This document shows positions 12,735 to 25,683 of a stretch of 64,000 bases of DNA, in pieces. Made by a program: the position numbers and the translations under genes. How positions within the stretch are numbered: position 1 is the stretch's first letter; the number at the start of each line of letters is the position of its first letter. Origin of the DNA: Welwitschia mirabilis (Eukaryota > Gnetophyta > Gnetopsida > Welwitschiales); the NCBI GenBank assembly GCA_051453625.1, contig JBOZIK010000001.1:255830163-255894162 (forward strand), written 5' to 3'. The notes beneath the pieces are model-generated. The model searched no databases. It was not told the origin of the DNA and saw nothing but the letters and a program-made list of their open reading frames with translations.

Positions 12735-13124
12735 TTAAAGAATCAATGTGGCATTTATCATTATATGCCTTAAAGATCATATTTTAAGGGGTTTTTATAG
12801 AAACACCTTAAATATGATAAGGAATTTCTATAGAAACTTGTATAAAGTGGCTTTTAAGGTGATTTTAAAAGCACCTTTAAAAAGTACTTTACTATATTTT
12901 AAGGTGCTTATAAAAGAACCCTTAAAATAATACTTTTCAAGGTGTTCTTATGGAAATTTCTTAAAAGGCAATTTTTTTAAGAGCTTATAAGAAGCATCCT
13001 AGGCCATTATGGTGAGGCTTTTTAGGGTGTTTTTTGAAGAAATGCCTTAAAAAATTTTAGGGTATTTTTAAAGGCCTTTCAAGTCATTCTCTAAACACCT
13101 TAAAAACCTATATTTCTAGTAGTG
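12735..13124. mobile_element. CACTA-type transposon terminal region, second copy
   Basis: About ten copies of a TTTAAGGTG/CACCTTAAA subterminal motif precede CCTATATTTCTAGTAGTG at 13107-13124; its complement, CACTACTAGAAATATAGG, is a CACTA terminus. It is similar in layout to 1811-2085 but its motif differs (AAGGTG rather than AAGGCG). Gypsy pol starts a few bases further on, so this element or a rearrangement at its edge truncated the Gypsy copy. Confidence 0.65.
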
Positions 13125-13134
13125 AATGGAGAAG

Positions 13135-14385
13135 GGAATTGATGTCTGAAATGCAAGAAGTACTCTATGCAGGGTATCCAGGTTTTGCAAAAAACTATTA
13201 TGTGTTAAAAAATACTAATTTTGATCAAGAATAAAGGTGGAATTAAAAGAATACATCAAGAATTATCCAGTTTGTCAATAAGTAAAGAGCAAATAAGGAA
13301 GAACAATAGGAATTCTTTAATTCCTTGGCATATCTCAATGGAAATGAGAGAAAAGCATAGTGGGCTTCATTATAGATTTACCACTTACTGAAAGAAATCA
13401 TAACTCTTTTTGTATTTGCATTAACAGGTTGACAAAAATGGCCTATTTTATTTCAATTAAAGATACAAACACTGCAAAAGAATTGACATTACATGTTACA
13501 TAAGAAATCTTTAGAATACATGGAGCAACATAGGTCATTGTCTTAGATCAAGATCCTAAGTTCCTAGTAGACTTCTAGTAAAGCTTATTTCTTCATCTCA
13601 AAACCAAGCTTTAGTTTAGTACTGCTTATCATCCTAAAAGTGATGGGTAAACAAAGAGAATCAATCGAATTCTAAAGGACACCCTGTGATGTTATGTAGC
13701 AAGAAAAACTAAGAATTGGAAGAACTACCTACATTTGGCAAAATTTGCTTACAATCACACGTTTCAGACATCTATCTAATGCTCACTCTTTGAAGCCATG
13801 GATAGAAGAAGTTGTTCCACTCTAGTAGCATGGTCGAACTCTATGTAAAGCTATAGAGGAAGAACAACTCTAAATTAAAAGAAATGGAAGAGATCATAAG
13901 TTGAATGAAGAGGCAACTACAAGTAGCCCAAGATAGATATAAGAAATTGTATAACCAAAGGCATTCTAGCAGAATCTTCCAAATAGGAGACTAGGTCCTC
14001 TTGTGAGTCAAACTAAAAATTAGCTCTATGAAGATTGAAAATTAATGCAAGTTACTTCCATGATACTATGGTCCATTTAAGATTATAGAAAGAATTGAAA
14101 ACTTGGCTTACAAACTATATTTACCATCAAAGTTGTAAAGGATTCCCCCCATATTCCATGTCAGATTACTAAAACCATATCATAAAGACAAATTTCAAAA
14201 TTGTACCCTTAATTGAAAATAGATCTTGCTAAATCCAAATCTTTCATTTAACTTAAAAAAATTCTAGTCACTCATACTAGAAAACATTGGAACAAAATCA
14301 TCACCAAAGTATTGATTAGATTGACTCATTATAACCAAAACACATGGGAGAATAAGGAATTCATGAGACAGATCTTCTCCTAGTT
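13135..14385 (+). pseudogene. Gypsy retrotransposon pol remnant: integrase to chromodomain-like end
   Basis: Plus-strand decayed pol. Seen in order, across frames: an integrase zinc-finger tail (HPGF-like, 13165-13260); the integrase core with FVFALTG, QDPKFLVDF (about 13548) and AYHPKSDG (about 13625); LHLAKFAYNH (about 13733); then the usual C-terminal motifs IPPIFHVRLLKPYHKD (about 14140-14190) and a possible chromodomain end with NTWENKEFM (about 14338). Many stops and frameshifts break every domain. Protease, reverse transcriptase and RNase H are missing. The chromodomain-like tail suggests the chromovirus branch, but this is inference. Confidence 0.85.
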
Positions 14386-14563
14386 ATTTAATTACAAAGA
14401 TAAGATAATTTTATATTATGTATTTATTTTTGTGTACTTGTAAATTGATCCTCATGCTAATAAATGTGTTATAGAAATAGTAATAGAGACAAAAGTTGAG
14501 CAATGAATGGAGGTGCAAGCGATCCGTCTACTAGAGGAACTTAGCTTAAGGATAAGCTAAGAA

Positions 14564-14579
14564 ATTAAGGGAAAGGAAA
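14564..14579 (+). promoter_or_regulatory. polypurine tract of the Gypsy element
   Basis: TTAAGGGAAAGGAAA directly precedes the LTR start TG at 14580, the normal position of the plus-strand primer. Confidence 0.8.
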
Positions 14580-15028
14580 TGTAATGTTCTAAACTCACTT
14601 TGTTCTTTAAGTGATTATTTAGTAAGCATGATTAAGATGTAATTAAGAGGAAACTATTGTATAACCTAAGGGTGTAACCCTTAATTTGTAATATTGTGAC
14701 CACTTGCCTTAGTTATTAATCCAATGGCATTAGGTGGGGTTGGATAGTGTAGGTGGATGTTATCAAAAACAACCTTGGCTAGTTCCTAAGGGCCCTAGAA
14801 GTGGGCCTAAGGTCATAATTCATGTCTTTACTTTTAACCACTAGTCTAAAGGTGGGAACAAGATGTAGAGGCTAGATTACCACTATTACAGATTATTGCT
14901 ATATTAATAAAGAGACATTTCATTTTTCATCATTTCAATGTATTATCAAATTCATTATTCATTACTTGTAATGTTTCTTATTAAAAGTTTGAAGTTCAAC
15001 TTTAAATTCTATAATTTGGAACATTACA
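14580..15028 (+). mobile_element. 3' LTR of the Gypsy element
   Basis: 449 bp bounded by a perfect 10-bp terminal inverted repeat, TGTAATGTTC at the start and GAACATTACA at the end, with a polypurine tract on its left. The matching 5' LTR is not in the window to the left, consistent with truncation at the CACTA border. Confidence 0.88.
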
Positions 15029-17300
15029 ATATTGTAAAAACTTCTATCTAAAAGAAAACTTTTAAAACCAAAGATTAATTGTTACAAATCTCCAACATAT
15101 TTTCTCTTACCTATAAGATTTTACAAGGGTTAAAAAAATCATATCTAATAACCTAAACATAACCCTCTTCATTTTCAGATGATTGACGTATCTAATTACT
15201 TTGTTGAGATAAAGTTAAAAGGAAATAGAAAATTAGAGATTATATTATTAAACAAAGTCAAAAAAAATCTTTATTTTGGTAACATAATGATGCAACAATA
15301 ATAGCAATATGCATAATCACATTAAGATATGAACCCATGTTTGTACATTTATAGATAGTGTTTCCTATTAGATTTTTATTTATACCAATTATTAAGATAA
15401 ATTTTAGAAGTATTTAAACTTTTACATTTATTACTAGAATTATAACATTACTAATTATAGGCCATAGAACTTCATTTGCTAGTTTTTCTTCCTTTTAGTA
15501 ATCAAAACTATTTAAAGTCTTTTGAGAAACCTTTTATTTTTATTCATGTTAGATCTCTTTTTCATATGATCCAAGAACTTTCTAAACTTGTATCTCTTTT
15601 AGCTAATAATATTCCCATTTAAAAGTGTATCTCTTATTTTTATTACCCAAATAAAGATATAATAAAATTAATACATAGTCTAAACCTAGTCTTTTTGGTG
15701 AGTCCATCTTATAAGTAGCATAGAAACATGTCAATTTGAGGAAGGATTAGCTTATCTCTTTTATTTAATTCATCTAGTTGTATGAGTAATTCATGATTAA
15801 AATATGAATTAGTATTTCCTTGAAAACCTTGTTCTTAAAGTATGTTCCACATAGTGTTCTCCAAGGATCTATTTTTCTTTCCTTTTCTTTATTTGGAGTC
15901 ATGTTGAAATCTTTAATTTTAGTAATATTTGGATGTTTTTTGATATTAACATTAAAAATTTTATTTTAAAAAATCTTACCTTTTATGAAATTTAATATAG
16001 AAAATGAATGTTGACTAGTATCCATATTGTTTGTTAAAATTTGACTTTTAACATTATGATCCCTCTTCTTGAAGTGATGAAACCACCTATGTATTATTCT
16101 CCATATGGTTTGTATAGTATCTCTACTTTTCTTTGATACTTCAAGAATACTAAAGTCTATGTCATTATAGAGTCTTCTAATGATATGGATCCTTGTACTT
16201 TTCTGAAACCACCTATGTTTTGTTGTCCATATGGTTTATACAGTATCCTTACTTTTCTTGATACTTCAAGAATACTAAAGTCTATGTCATTCTAGAGTCT
16301 CCTAATGATATGGATCCTTGTACTTTTCTTAAACCTTAATTCTTACATACACATGATTTTAATCTTTTCTTGTATTCACCATATTATCATAGTAGTTGTC
16401 CAAAAGTGATTATTACATCCGCTTACATCTTAACATATATTATCATTGCATTTTAAAGGATGAAACTTCTATTAATAATATTTTGGATATGGTAATTTTG
16501 TAAATGGAAATGGACAAACTTTTATATATTGACTTTTTTTAGTTCCCCATTTAGTTTATTTTCTTTTATAAAGGTTTTTCTCTTGGTTGTGATCAAGGGA
16601 TGCATTTAAAAAGAAGTTTCTCTCATGTTTAGACTATATGTCTATTTTTTAATACCATAACTTTTTTATTTTTTATTTTTTAGTGCTAGTTTTGCTTAAT
16701 AATCTTTTTTTATTACTAAGACTTTAACTTCAAAGATAGCTTCATTTAGAATATGTTAGATTAGTTTAAGTTGGGATTTCAATGGACGTTTCTATCAACT
16801 ACCTTATAAATTTACAATTTCAAGCATATCTTTTTTATTATTACTTTATTTTTTAGTAAATATTTACTAGTTTCTTTATTTAATAATATGGAATTTAAAG
16901 CTTCTAAGGTTAGAGTTTCCAAGGAATATTTAAATTTCTTACTACTATAAACATATTTAGAAGATTAAGAATTCCTTATATCCTCCTATTATTCCTTTGG
17001 GTCTACACCCACAAATTTAATTTTGATTATTTTATGTTCTTGTTTTCTCATTGGTTTTTACTACTTGCTAGGGTTTACAAATCATATGATAGCCTTTCTT
17101 GCATTTTAGTAATAGAATGTACTATTTCATCCAAAAGTTTAAAGTTTTTTTATCCTCATGATCTAACTAAATATGTTGATTAATTACTAATAAATTCTTA
17201 ATGTAATGAGAGACATATCATATTATACATTCAATAATTTTAAATTTTATTTGAGTTAGATTCTACAAATTGTACATACCCTACTATCCCCATATGTCCA
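15029..17300. other. no gene recognised; one tandem duplication
   Basis: AT-rich DNA without supported exons. It contains a two-copy tandem duplication of about 125 bp at 16080-16330: both copies hold CTTCAAGAATACTAAAGTCT and ATGATATGGATCCTTGTACT. Confidence 0.6.
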
Positions 17301-18233
17301 TGTTGATTAATCTTACTCTAAAGAAAATTCATGTCTATTATTTTAGTTTTTTAAAATTCATTTATTACTATCTTAGTCTAAGGAGTAAAAAGTTAATTAT
17401 GGTCGCCATGTTCTTCTCTAAATTTAGACATGCCTTCTTTAATGAAAGTTAAAGTGCTAGAGTTTGTCCCTCATTTCATATATGTAGACTCTCCAATTCT
17501 AATGAGATACTTATTATATGTTTTAATCCTTTACAATTCTTTAAGATGTTAAGTTATTTAGTTTAATAAAAATTAATAATCCAATACTCTCTTTTTAGTA
17601 GTTCATGATTACTTATATTTAACAAAAGCTAAAAACATAATTTAGTTATAATACCTCTTTATCATCTTAATATAATTAGGTACCTCAACCTTTTGATAGC
17701 ATTTATGTATAATCAAATTTATTTTGACTAGTTCATAGTGTCTAAGTACCATAAGTACCTATGATAATGAGTTATATTTTGTTGTATTCCATTTGAATTT
17801 TATTTTATACAATTTATTACTTTTACATGAATATGATTTTTTCCATAGTTAGTTACATGTGGACATATCTCACTGTGGTTTGGGATAGTAACACATTTTA
17901 ACATATCTTCTCTATCGGCATTCACATATGAAGAAATTGTACATTAACAAAAGTTTTCAAGTTGAAATGACTAACCTTTGTTAGTTGAGTTGCATAAATG
18001 TATATCATTTTTTACTTTATAAGTGAAATTATGCATTTTATTAAATTTTTTAATCAATATTATATTTATGTCATTTATAATTAATTTCATGATGGGATGC
18101 TTATGTGTATTACTGACACTTCATGATGAGAATTTTTATTATGTAATTACATTATACAAGTCTATCTTTTACTTATACTATAAATGAACTAGCAATAAAC
18201 TAGTAGGAATGTATTGAGACATATACTTTATTT

Positions 18234-18247
18234 ATTTTTACCTTTTT
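18234..18247. repeat. LINE target-site duplication, left
   Basis: ATTTTTACCTTTTT, identical to 25670-25683. It borders the poly-T (minus-strand poly-A) end of the LINE. Confidence 0.85.
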
Positions 18248-18251
18248 TTTT

Positions 18252-20234
18252 AAAAAAAAGGAGCTAAGTATATTAAACTATAAAATTTACGTTAGGAGGC
18301 AATAACACTTTAACTTAATAGGAAGTTTAAATTGTTTATAGAAAGAAGGAACATTCTACTAAAAGTTCAGGAATGGACTGGAAACAGAACAAAATTAGGA
18401 GATGAAATCACCCCTAGGAAAATAAACTAAAGACGTGAAACTAACTATTTAGAAAAGTATTATGCATTAATCGATGAGAAAGACTACTGACTAATAGACC
18501 AAGGGCGAAATTGCCCCAGCATACCAGACATGAACATGATTCATAAAGCAACCCACGTTGCATCTGATACTATGTCAATAAATACATCTCCCTATGTGGT
18601 TATTATAAAAGGGGTTCGAATCGACGATGTTAGCACCAGATTAACATAGCACCAGTTTCTAGCATTATCATACTTAATGAAGCAGTTTTCGCCATACACG
18701 AACATCTGCCTACCTCTAGCGAAGAGAATGGACCTACTTAGCTTGTGAATGGCAACGCAATACAGATAACCAACTCCCTAGATGCAACAGTAGAGTATTA
18801 CCCATCCATTAAGTCACCGTGGATCAATACAACACCACGTTCTCACCCGACATCAACATGACACTGCATTTTCACCTAGTCTTTATAAACCACCATGCTC
18901 CCATCTACTGCCCTCATAGCCACCTATGCGGAAGGAACACCCTGACTACTTAGAAAGGGTGAGCCAGGTCGTGTTGTTCTAGCCTAGATATTGCTCTTTG
19001 ATGCTCCGTGGCAGTATACTGTACCTTGCATTGCTCCCAACCATACAACAGACACTATAGAAAAGACCTGAAAAGTGGAGGATTAGTATCCTCTATAGAA
19101 AAGGAAAAAGATTACCATGGTTGTGTTTAAGTAAAAAGTGGTCCATTTCATCTGATAGTACTTCAAAGGTCTGATTTACCTCTTTGAATTCTTTAGCAGC
19201 TGCATGATTTTTATCTAGATGCAGTCTGAGAGCTTTTTTTCTATAGTTGGACTTGATGGCTTGAGGGAGGATTCTGTAGGAGACTCATAATGTGATGAAG
19301 GACATCTTTTTAGTTCATGAATTGTTGAAAGCATAACTTCCCCTCTTGTAGCACCCATATCTATATCCTCATAAGGGTTATGCTACATTTCTACTGAAGA
19401 AAAGTATGTGGTTAAATCATGGGCAGAATTGGGACTTCTTTCTAGCTAAGGGGAGGCCTAGTTGTGCCTCTCTTGCTCTTGGGAGTTGGATGGTGGATGT
19501 TCCTAAGCTGGCTCCTTAGCTGTCTCTTGGGTTGTCTCCTGAGTTACCTCTTACTAGGTTGGGGACAAATTCATCTTCTCTATGTGGTATAGAGGTGAAG
19601 TTACCCCCCGCTAATTAGGGCTTCCTTATGCAATGTTCCCTTTGGATTAAGGGGTTCCTTCCATGGTGGTTCTTCTCTTAGAAGTTCTCCTTATTGGAGT
19701 CTAATATGGGCATCATCACGGAGAAGGGAAAGGGGCCTCTCTTTCCCTGATCTCATTGGCTGCTCACCAAAGTGCCAAAACTAATCCAAAATGTCTAGAA
19801 GAGTCTTTCTGTCGAAGGGCCTAAATAAAAAAAGAAAGTTAACTTCACCTAAAGCCCTAGCTCTAGGGCTTTAAAAAATGTGAAATGAATGTCTAAGAAC
19901 TTAGAGCAACACCTAGACTAGATGAAGTATCATTCGACTAGTTCTGCATTTAAACCCCCTGGGGATGGTAGCGGCTTTCGATTAATGTGTTGACTAGTTA
20001 ACTTAGGGACACCACTGAGGAAGATGTGAAGCACTTCACGCTACCCTCGGCTTTTAAGAGGGATCCTTTCTCTAGCTCCAAGGATTTCCAAGAGTCCAGA
20101 GAGGAATTATTCAGTTATTTCGATAGGAATTCTTCTGTATGTTGTGCGTTTCCTCTCCAACATTTGTAAAAGGGGGCGATATCAGCCACTATATCTCCCC
20201 TAAACTTGTGCAGGAGGATTTCCCATCCCATAGC
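18252..20234 (-). other. LINE 3' region without recognised gene
   Basis: Between the poly-A end and the last recognisable ORF2 motif. More GC-rich than the flanking DNA (for example 18560-19030), with no coherent frame. It is bounded by the target duplication, so it belongs to the LINE or to something nested in it. Confidence 0.5.
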
Positions 20235-23200
20235 CTACACTTTATCCCACAGGTCTGGGCAACCTTCAAAGAGGCCAGGGTCGGATGACTCAACGGTGGG
20301 TGTATCTTCCATTGCAAGTCTGATTTGAGAGTGATAGCATTTAATCCTCTTAGTAGTATTTAAAGGAAACAGTAAGGGGGCGTTATTGAAAATTAGATCA
20401 TTTTTTATTCTCCAATCTGCCAATAAGTCAAATGAATCCCATCATTTAAGCAGGTATCAGAAATATTATAGGTCTAGTGGTACTCTCATCATTACAATTA
20501 ATTATTTACTCCAAGTGCATTAATGAAATAAGTGATGTGTAGTTTTAGGACATGATTGGTAGATAGGGCAGTTTGTTTCCACTTGAAAATCCCTCTTGAG
20601 CATTTGAGCTCTAGTAAGAACTATATGGTGATCTTTTAGCCAAAAAAAAACTTTAATTTTTTTCTAGAATTTGAACCTTCCAATATTTCTTGTAGGAGTC
20701 ATCTTTCCCATATTTCTTTAAAAGGGTCTGTTTGGTAGAATCTTCCTAACAAATGTTTAATTCTAAAATTTGTCTTCGAGCTTTACTGAGATGATTCCTT
20801 AAGTAGAACTCTCCCTAATCAATGCTCTAATTTGAGTATTTTTTATTGGTCAGGTCACTCCAAGGTTGTCCTCCTTCATGCAGTCTTTTCAAGGTTTTGT
20901 GAGCTCCAGTAAGGAGGTAATCCTTTCGTATCTGAATCTCCCATCCTTTTGATTGTTTTGGGTAGGCTTTTGTCTCCTACTTACAAAGAGGAATCATATG
21001 AATTCCTTCAATATCCTATTCATTTTTTGAATAATATTCCTTTGGGACGATAATGGAAGCTATATATCAGAAGGAAGAGATTAAACACAACTTTACAAGT
21101 ATGATCTTTGCTTTGAATGAGAGAAAATTATTCTGTAAAGAGTTACATTGTCTTTGAATGGACACAAGGATGTAATTCCAGGTACGGATCTTGTGCCAAT
21201 TTAGAAAGGAAATTTCTAGATAGATACCTTGTAAGTCTCCTAGTTTTGCATTCAAGATTTAGGCGATTTTACCCCCTCTAATATTGTTTCTATCCAAAGT
21301 GTGGATTCTTGACTTGTTCCAGTTGGTATGAAGACCTGTAGCTTCCATAAAAAGGTTTATGGAATTCTTGATAGCTTTTGCTTGCTGATATGTAGCCTTG
21401 ATCATAATGATGGTATCATCTACATAGTGATTTTTTAATGAAAGTTTGACCTCCAGTTCCGAATCTTATAACTCCATTACTCTTTAAAAAGATTGGTAAG
21501 ATATTGATTACAAAGAGGAAAAGATATGAGGATAGAGGATCCCCCTCTTTTAATATTCGACCTAATGAAAATAATTTTGATCTATGATTGTTAACCTCCA
21601 CACTGAATTCATTTGATACCTACATATCTAGCCAAAGATTAATAATGTTTTGATGAAAATCAATTTTCCTAAGGATACTTTATAACACTTGCCAAATGAC
21701 TGAATCATAAGCTTTGGTAATATCTAATTTAGCAATAAGAAAATGGAATTTATATTTTCTAACAGAATGAATGATCTCACGAGTAAAGAGGATTTGGTTT
21801 TAGATATACCTGGATTGGATGAAGCTAGCTTGATTCTATGAAATTACCTTGGATAGCAGGGGGTGATACGACCAACCATGATTTTCACGAAGAATCTATA
21901 AAGAACATTGTAGACACTTAAAAGTATGAAGACCTCTGGTTTGCTGGAATCCCTCTTTTAGGGATAAGGACCACCCTGCTTCTATTCATGTCCCTAGGAA
22001 TTTGCTTGTTGTGAAAAAAAATCTTGCATAACATTCTGAATATTATCCTCCAATATGGAAAAGTGATATTTGAAAAGTTTAAATGGTCATCCATCGGGAC
22101 CGAGAGCTCTATTATTCTTCATAGACCTTACAGTAACTAAAACTTCATCTCTACTTAAGGGTTTAATAATTAGGAAGTTATATTCATTAGAAATTCTCTT
22201 ATTCTCTAGAATAAGACTAGAGACGATATCGTTCCATTCCCAAATTCTCATAAGATGGGTCTACATTTCCTTTATTATGTCCTATTCATTTTTTATTACT
22301 TGGCCTCTAATGGTAATCCTTTTGATCGTATTAACTAATTTGTGTTGATTGGCTTGCTAAAAGAAAAGCCTAGTATGCTTATCCCCCTTCTTAAGCCATT
22401 TTATCCTTGAGCATTCTTTCCAATAATTTTCCTCATCAGCATTTATTTATTGGAGTTTCAATAAGCACTGATATTCCCTATCGCAGAGGCTGTGTTAATC
22501 TCCTCCATCCTCCTGCTTAGTCGGGATTCTTTGAATTTCTTCCATAAGTTCTGCTTTTGACTTAAACCTCTCTTTATCTTTTCTTTTCCAAACCTTTATG
22601 TAGGATTTTAAGGTATTCAGGCCCTTATAAAAAAAATTATGGATTGTGTCCCATCATATTGGACCCATATTTTTTCCATCAAGATTCTAGTTTTTATCTA
22701 ATTAATCCGATACCATTCCATATAAAATGGGATTCTCCAGGACGAAATTGCCCCCACTCTAAGTCTGATAGGACGGTGATCCGAAGCTATTCTATTTAGG
22801 CCACAAGCTTCAATTGGGAGCTTAGCTAAATCCTTGCCAGCAAGGATTCTGTTGATTCTAGACATGATGAGATTGTTGCTTATCCTTCTATTAGATCATG
22901 TGTACTTACATCTAGCAATATGAGCATTTTTAAGAGAATTCCATGCCAAAAAATCTTTAAGGATTGAATCTCCTCTGGAATTCTAATTATCATCCCCTAA
23001 TTTTTCTCAGTGGTGTAGACATTGATTGGAATCCCCCACAATGAGCCATTTAGATTTATCTATCATTATCCTCTGTAATTCCTCCAAGATAGAGGCTTTA
23101 TCTTGATTATTTTGAGGACTATAGATGTTTGTTATAGTTCAATCTTATTCTTTAAAAAAAATNNNNNNNNNNNNNNNNNNNNNNNNNNNNNNNNNNNNNN

Positions 23201-24443
23201 NNNNNNNNNNNNNNNNNNNNNNNNNNNNNNNNNNNNNNNNNNNNNNNNNNNNNNNNNNNNNNNNNNNNNNNNNNNNNNNNNNNNNNNNNNNNNNNNNNNN
23301 NNNNNNNNNNNNNNNNNNNNNNNNNNNNNNNNNNNNNNNNNNNNNNNNNNNNNNNNNNNNNNNNNNNNNNNNNNNNNNNNNNNNNNNNNNNNNNNNNNNN
23401 NNNNNNNNNNNNNNNNNNNNNNNNNNNNNNNNNNNNNNNNNNNNNNNNNNNNNNNNNNNNNNNNNNNNNNNNNNNNNNNNNNNNNNNNNNNNNNNNNNNN
23501 NNNNNNNNNNNNNNNNNNNNNNNNNNNNNNNNNNNNNNNNNNNNNNNNNNNNNNNNNNNNNNNNNNNNNNNNNNNNNNNNNNNNNNNNNNNNNNNNNNNN
23601 NNNNNNNNNNNNNNNNNNNNNNNNNNNNNNNNNNNNNNNNNNNNNNNNNNNNNNNNNNNNNNNNNNNNNNNNNNNNNNNNNNNNNNNNNNNNNNNNNNNN
23701 NNNNNNNNNNNNNNNNNNNNNNNNNNNNNNNNNNNNNNNNNNNNNNNNNNNNNNNNNNNNNNNNNNNNNNNNNNNNNNNNNNNNNNNNNNNNNNNNNNNN
23801 NNNNNNNNNNNNNNNNNNNNNNNNNNNNNNNNNNNNNNNNNNNNNNNNNNNNNNNNNNNNNNNNNNNNNNNNNNNNNNNNNNNNNNNNNNNNNNNNNNNN
23901 NNNNNNNNNNNNNNNNNNNNNNNNNNNNNNNNNNNNNNNNNNNNNNNNNNNNNNNNNNNNNNNNNNNNNNNNNNNNNNNNNNNNNNNNNNNNNNNNNNNN
24001 NNNNNNNNNNNNNNNNNNNNNNNNNNNNNNNNNNNNNNNNNNNNNNNNNNNNNNNNNNNNNNNNNNNNNNNNNNNNNNNNNNNNNNNNTCATTATCCTCT
24101 GTAATTCCTCCAAGATAGAGGCTTTATCTTGATTATTTTGATGACTATAGATGTTTGTTATAGTTCAATCTTATTCCTTAAGGAAAATTGTGATGTGATT
24201 CTTGCTGCTATTAATTAGATTTGCCTCCTTTTTCATGAAGATCATGAGGCCTCTGAAATTACCCTGACCTGCATAAGTAAAGGAATTCCATTGTTGCCCT
24301 AAATTCACTATTTTCATACCATTTTTTATTTTTGTTTTTTGTAAACAAACTAAATCAATATTAAACTGATTGATAAGATTTCTTAAGATATTTTTCTTAT
24401 AGGAGGACCATAATCCCCTGCAATTCCATGAAAGACAATTCAT
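20235..24443 (-). pseudogene. LINE ORF2: AP endonuclease and reverse transcriptase
   Basis: It starts MNCLSWNCRGLWSSYKKN at 24443. Endonuclease landmarks follow: WNCRGL, LVCLQKTKI, then, past the assembly gap, WLIVGDSNQ (about 23040), CKYTWSN (about 22910) and NRIASDHRPIRL (about 22780). The catalytic Glu of the second motif reads Lys (LQKTK). Reverse transcriptase: RVVLIP (about 21970) and HYVDDTIIM at 21415-21430, the YXDD active site, followed by KAIKNSINLFMEATGLHTNW. A WRIKNDLIF segment near 20415 is the zf-RVT-type C-terminal region. Multiple stops and frameshifts: inactive. The protein would nick target DNA and prime reverse transcription. Confidence 0.85.
23163..24088. other. 926-N gap with duplicated flanks (probably artificial)
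   Basis: The 92 bases before the gap (23063-23155) recur after it (24089-24180) with only a few differences. Both read the same endonuclease codons of the LINE. Confidence 0.85.
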
Positions 24444-24474
24444 TAAGAGTGTTTTTGCTCCTTTCTAGATGCTT

Positions 24475-25490
24475 GACCTTTTTAGAGTGTATCTTCAATG
24501 GTAGCTTGGGAGCTATTAGCCACATTCTTTATCGTTTTCCTTTCTTGAAGGGTTTATTGTTGGTCCTTCCTTTTGTTTGAGTTTTTACATCATTNNNNNN
24601 NNNNTGAGGTTGGAATGGGTTGTACTCCCTTTCCTGTCCCTGCTTCTCCTTACTATCCTTGATCTCTTTGAGGAAAACAGTAGTACTTTTCCTCATGTTT
24701 CCCTTCCTTTGCTTATGCCAACATATGCTCTGATTATGTCTGGTCTTCCCGCAAAAAGTAAAGATTTCCTTTTGCAACCAATCATTTTCTACATTGTTCT
24801 CTTAAATGACCCATTCTACCACAATGTGCACATCTATTTTTAGAAGAAATACATCTCCTCGAAATGTGTCCTAATTTTCCATAAATGTTACATAGGACCA
24901 AAATGTTCTCATAAGTAAATTCAAGTTCACAGGTACCCCATTTAGATTTAAATTTTATGGATTAAATCTCCTTTGTGTCCTCTAGAATCATCCATATACA
25001 AAATCTAGTTAGAACTAGTCTTGTCTGTTTGACGATAATCCTATCTAGCTTGATCAGTTCACCAAACTGAGCAGCAATTTTTATTAAGAGATCTTCATCC
25101 CAAAACTTCAATGGAAACTTGTGGATGCAGATTCAGATTGATAACCTCCTAAATAGGTTCGAGTCCTATTGCGTCTCCAACGTCCATTTGACTAGGAGAA
25201 GACCCTGTACTATCCCATTCGCTGTTGAACTAGAAAAGCACCAGTCCTTCTAGCATAGCAATAACATCAACTTTACTGACTCTCGTCTCTTTAGTTGCCA
25301 CCCATTCTTAGATTCGATCTAGCCTTGGTCTAGGACCAGATGCAACAAAATTCCGATTAAACTTTATTGAAGTTTCTTCTCAATTTCATAGCAAGTACCT
25401 TCATCAGTGTCTAAAACTAGGGATTTTTCTTCCCTAAAGAATTAAGTCCTTCTTCATGTTGGAGCCAACCCATCGAGGAAAACCCTAAAC
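24475..25490 (-). pseudogene. LINE ORF1 (RNA-binding, DUF4283-like with CCHC knuckles)
   Basis: Minus-strand remnant of the L1 nucleic-acid-binding protein. Visible: KFWDEDLLIKIAAQFGELIK and LDRIIVKQTRLVLTRFCIWM (about 25100-24960), typical of the DUF4283 region; then ENILVLCNIYGKLGHISRRC (about 24910-24850) and two further Cys-rich knuckles, CAHCGRMGHLRE and CTFCGKTRHNQSICWHK (about 24830-24730). A 10-N gap lies at 24595-24604. Several stops interrupt the N-terminal half. It would bind the element's RNA. Confidence 0.78.
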
Positions 25491-25669
25491 ATGGATCAAA
25501 ACTGAGATTTCAAAATATTCTATAACTTACACGTAGAAAGACTGTCTGGCGGCCGATATGGCCCCCTGTACTCTGTGACCAGAAAGTAAATCCGCCCTCG
25601 TCGATTCGTCGTCTTTCAAGCCTTGCTCCCTCCTACACTTCAGATCTGCTGAACCTTAGCAGAGCTCAC

Positions 25670-25683
25670 ATTTTTACCTTTTT
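25670..25683. repeat. LINE target-site duplication, right
   Basis: ATTTTTACCTTTTT, identical to 18234-18247, directly outside the 5' end of the minus-strand LINE. Confidence 0.85.

Larger units (their letters stand above)
18248..25669 (-). mobile_element. L1-type LINE retrotransposon, nearly full length, decayed
   Basis: A non-LTR retrotransposon read on the minus strand: 5' end at 25669, ORF1, ORF2, a long 3' part, and a poly-A (poly-T on +) at 18243-18251. It is flanked by a perfect 14-bp target duplication. Total 7.4 kb including a 926-N gap that is probably false. The 5' leader (25500-25669) is GC-rich compared with its surroundings, as in plant L1 leaders. The uninterrupted copy of the target in the tandem duplicate (about 27441-27454) shows the empty site. 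Confidence 0.9.

Noticed and set aside
18600-18640. GGTTCGAATCGAC, resembling a tRNA T-arm box
   Set aside because: No acceptor stem, anticodon arm or A box at the right distance; it lies within LINE-bounded sequence.
23103-24132. Open frames of over 320 codons on both strands
   Set aside because: They consist almost entirely of the N run translated as X; not coding evidence. The same holds for the long frames at 44228-44848, 52601-53212 and 55242-56569.
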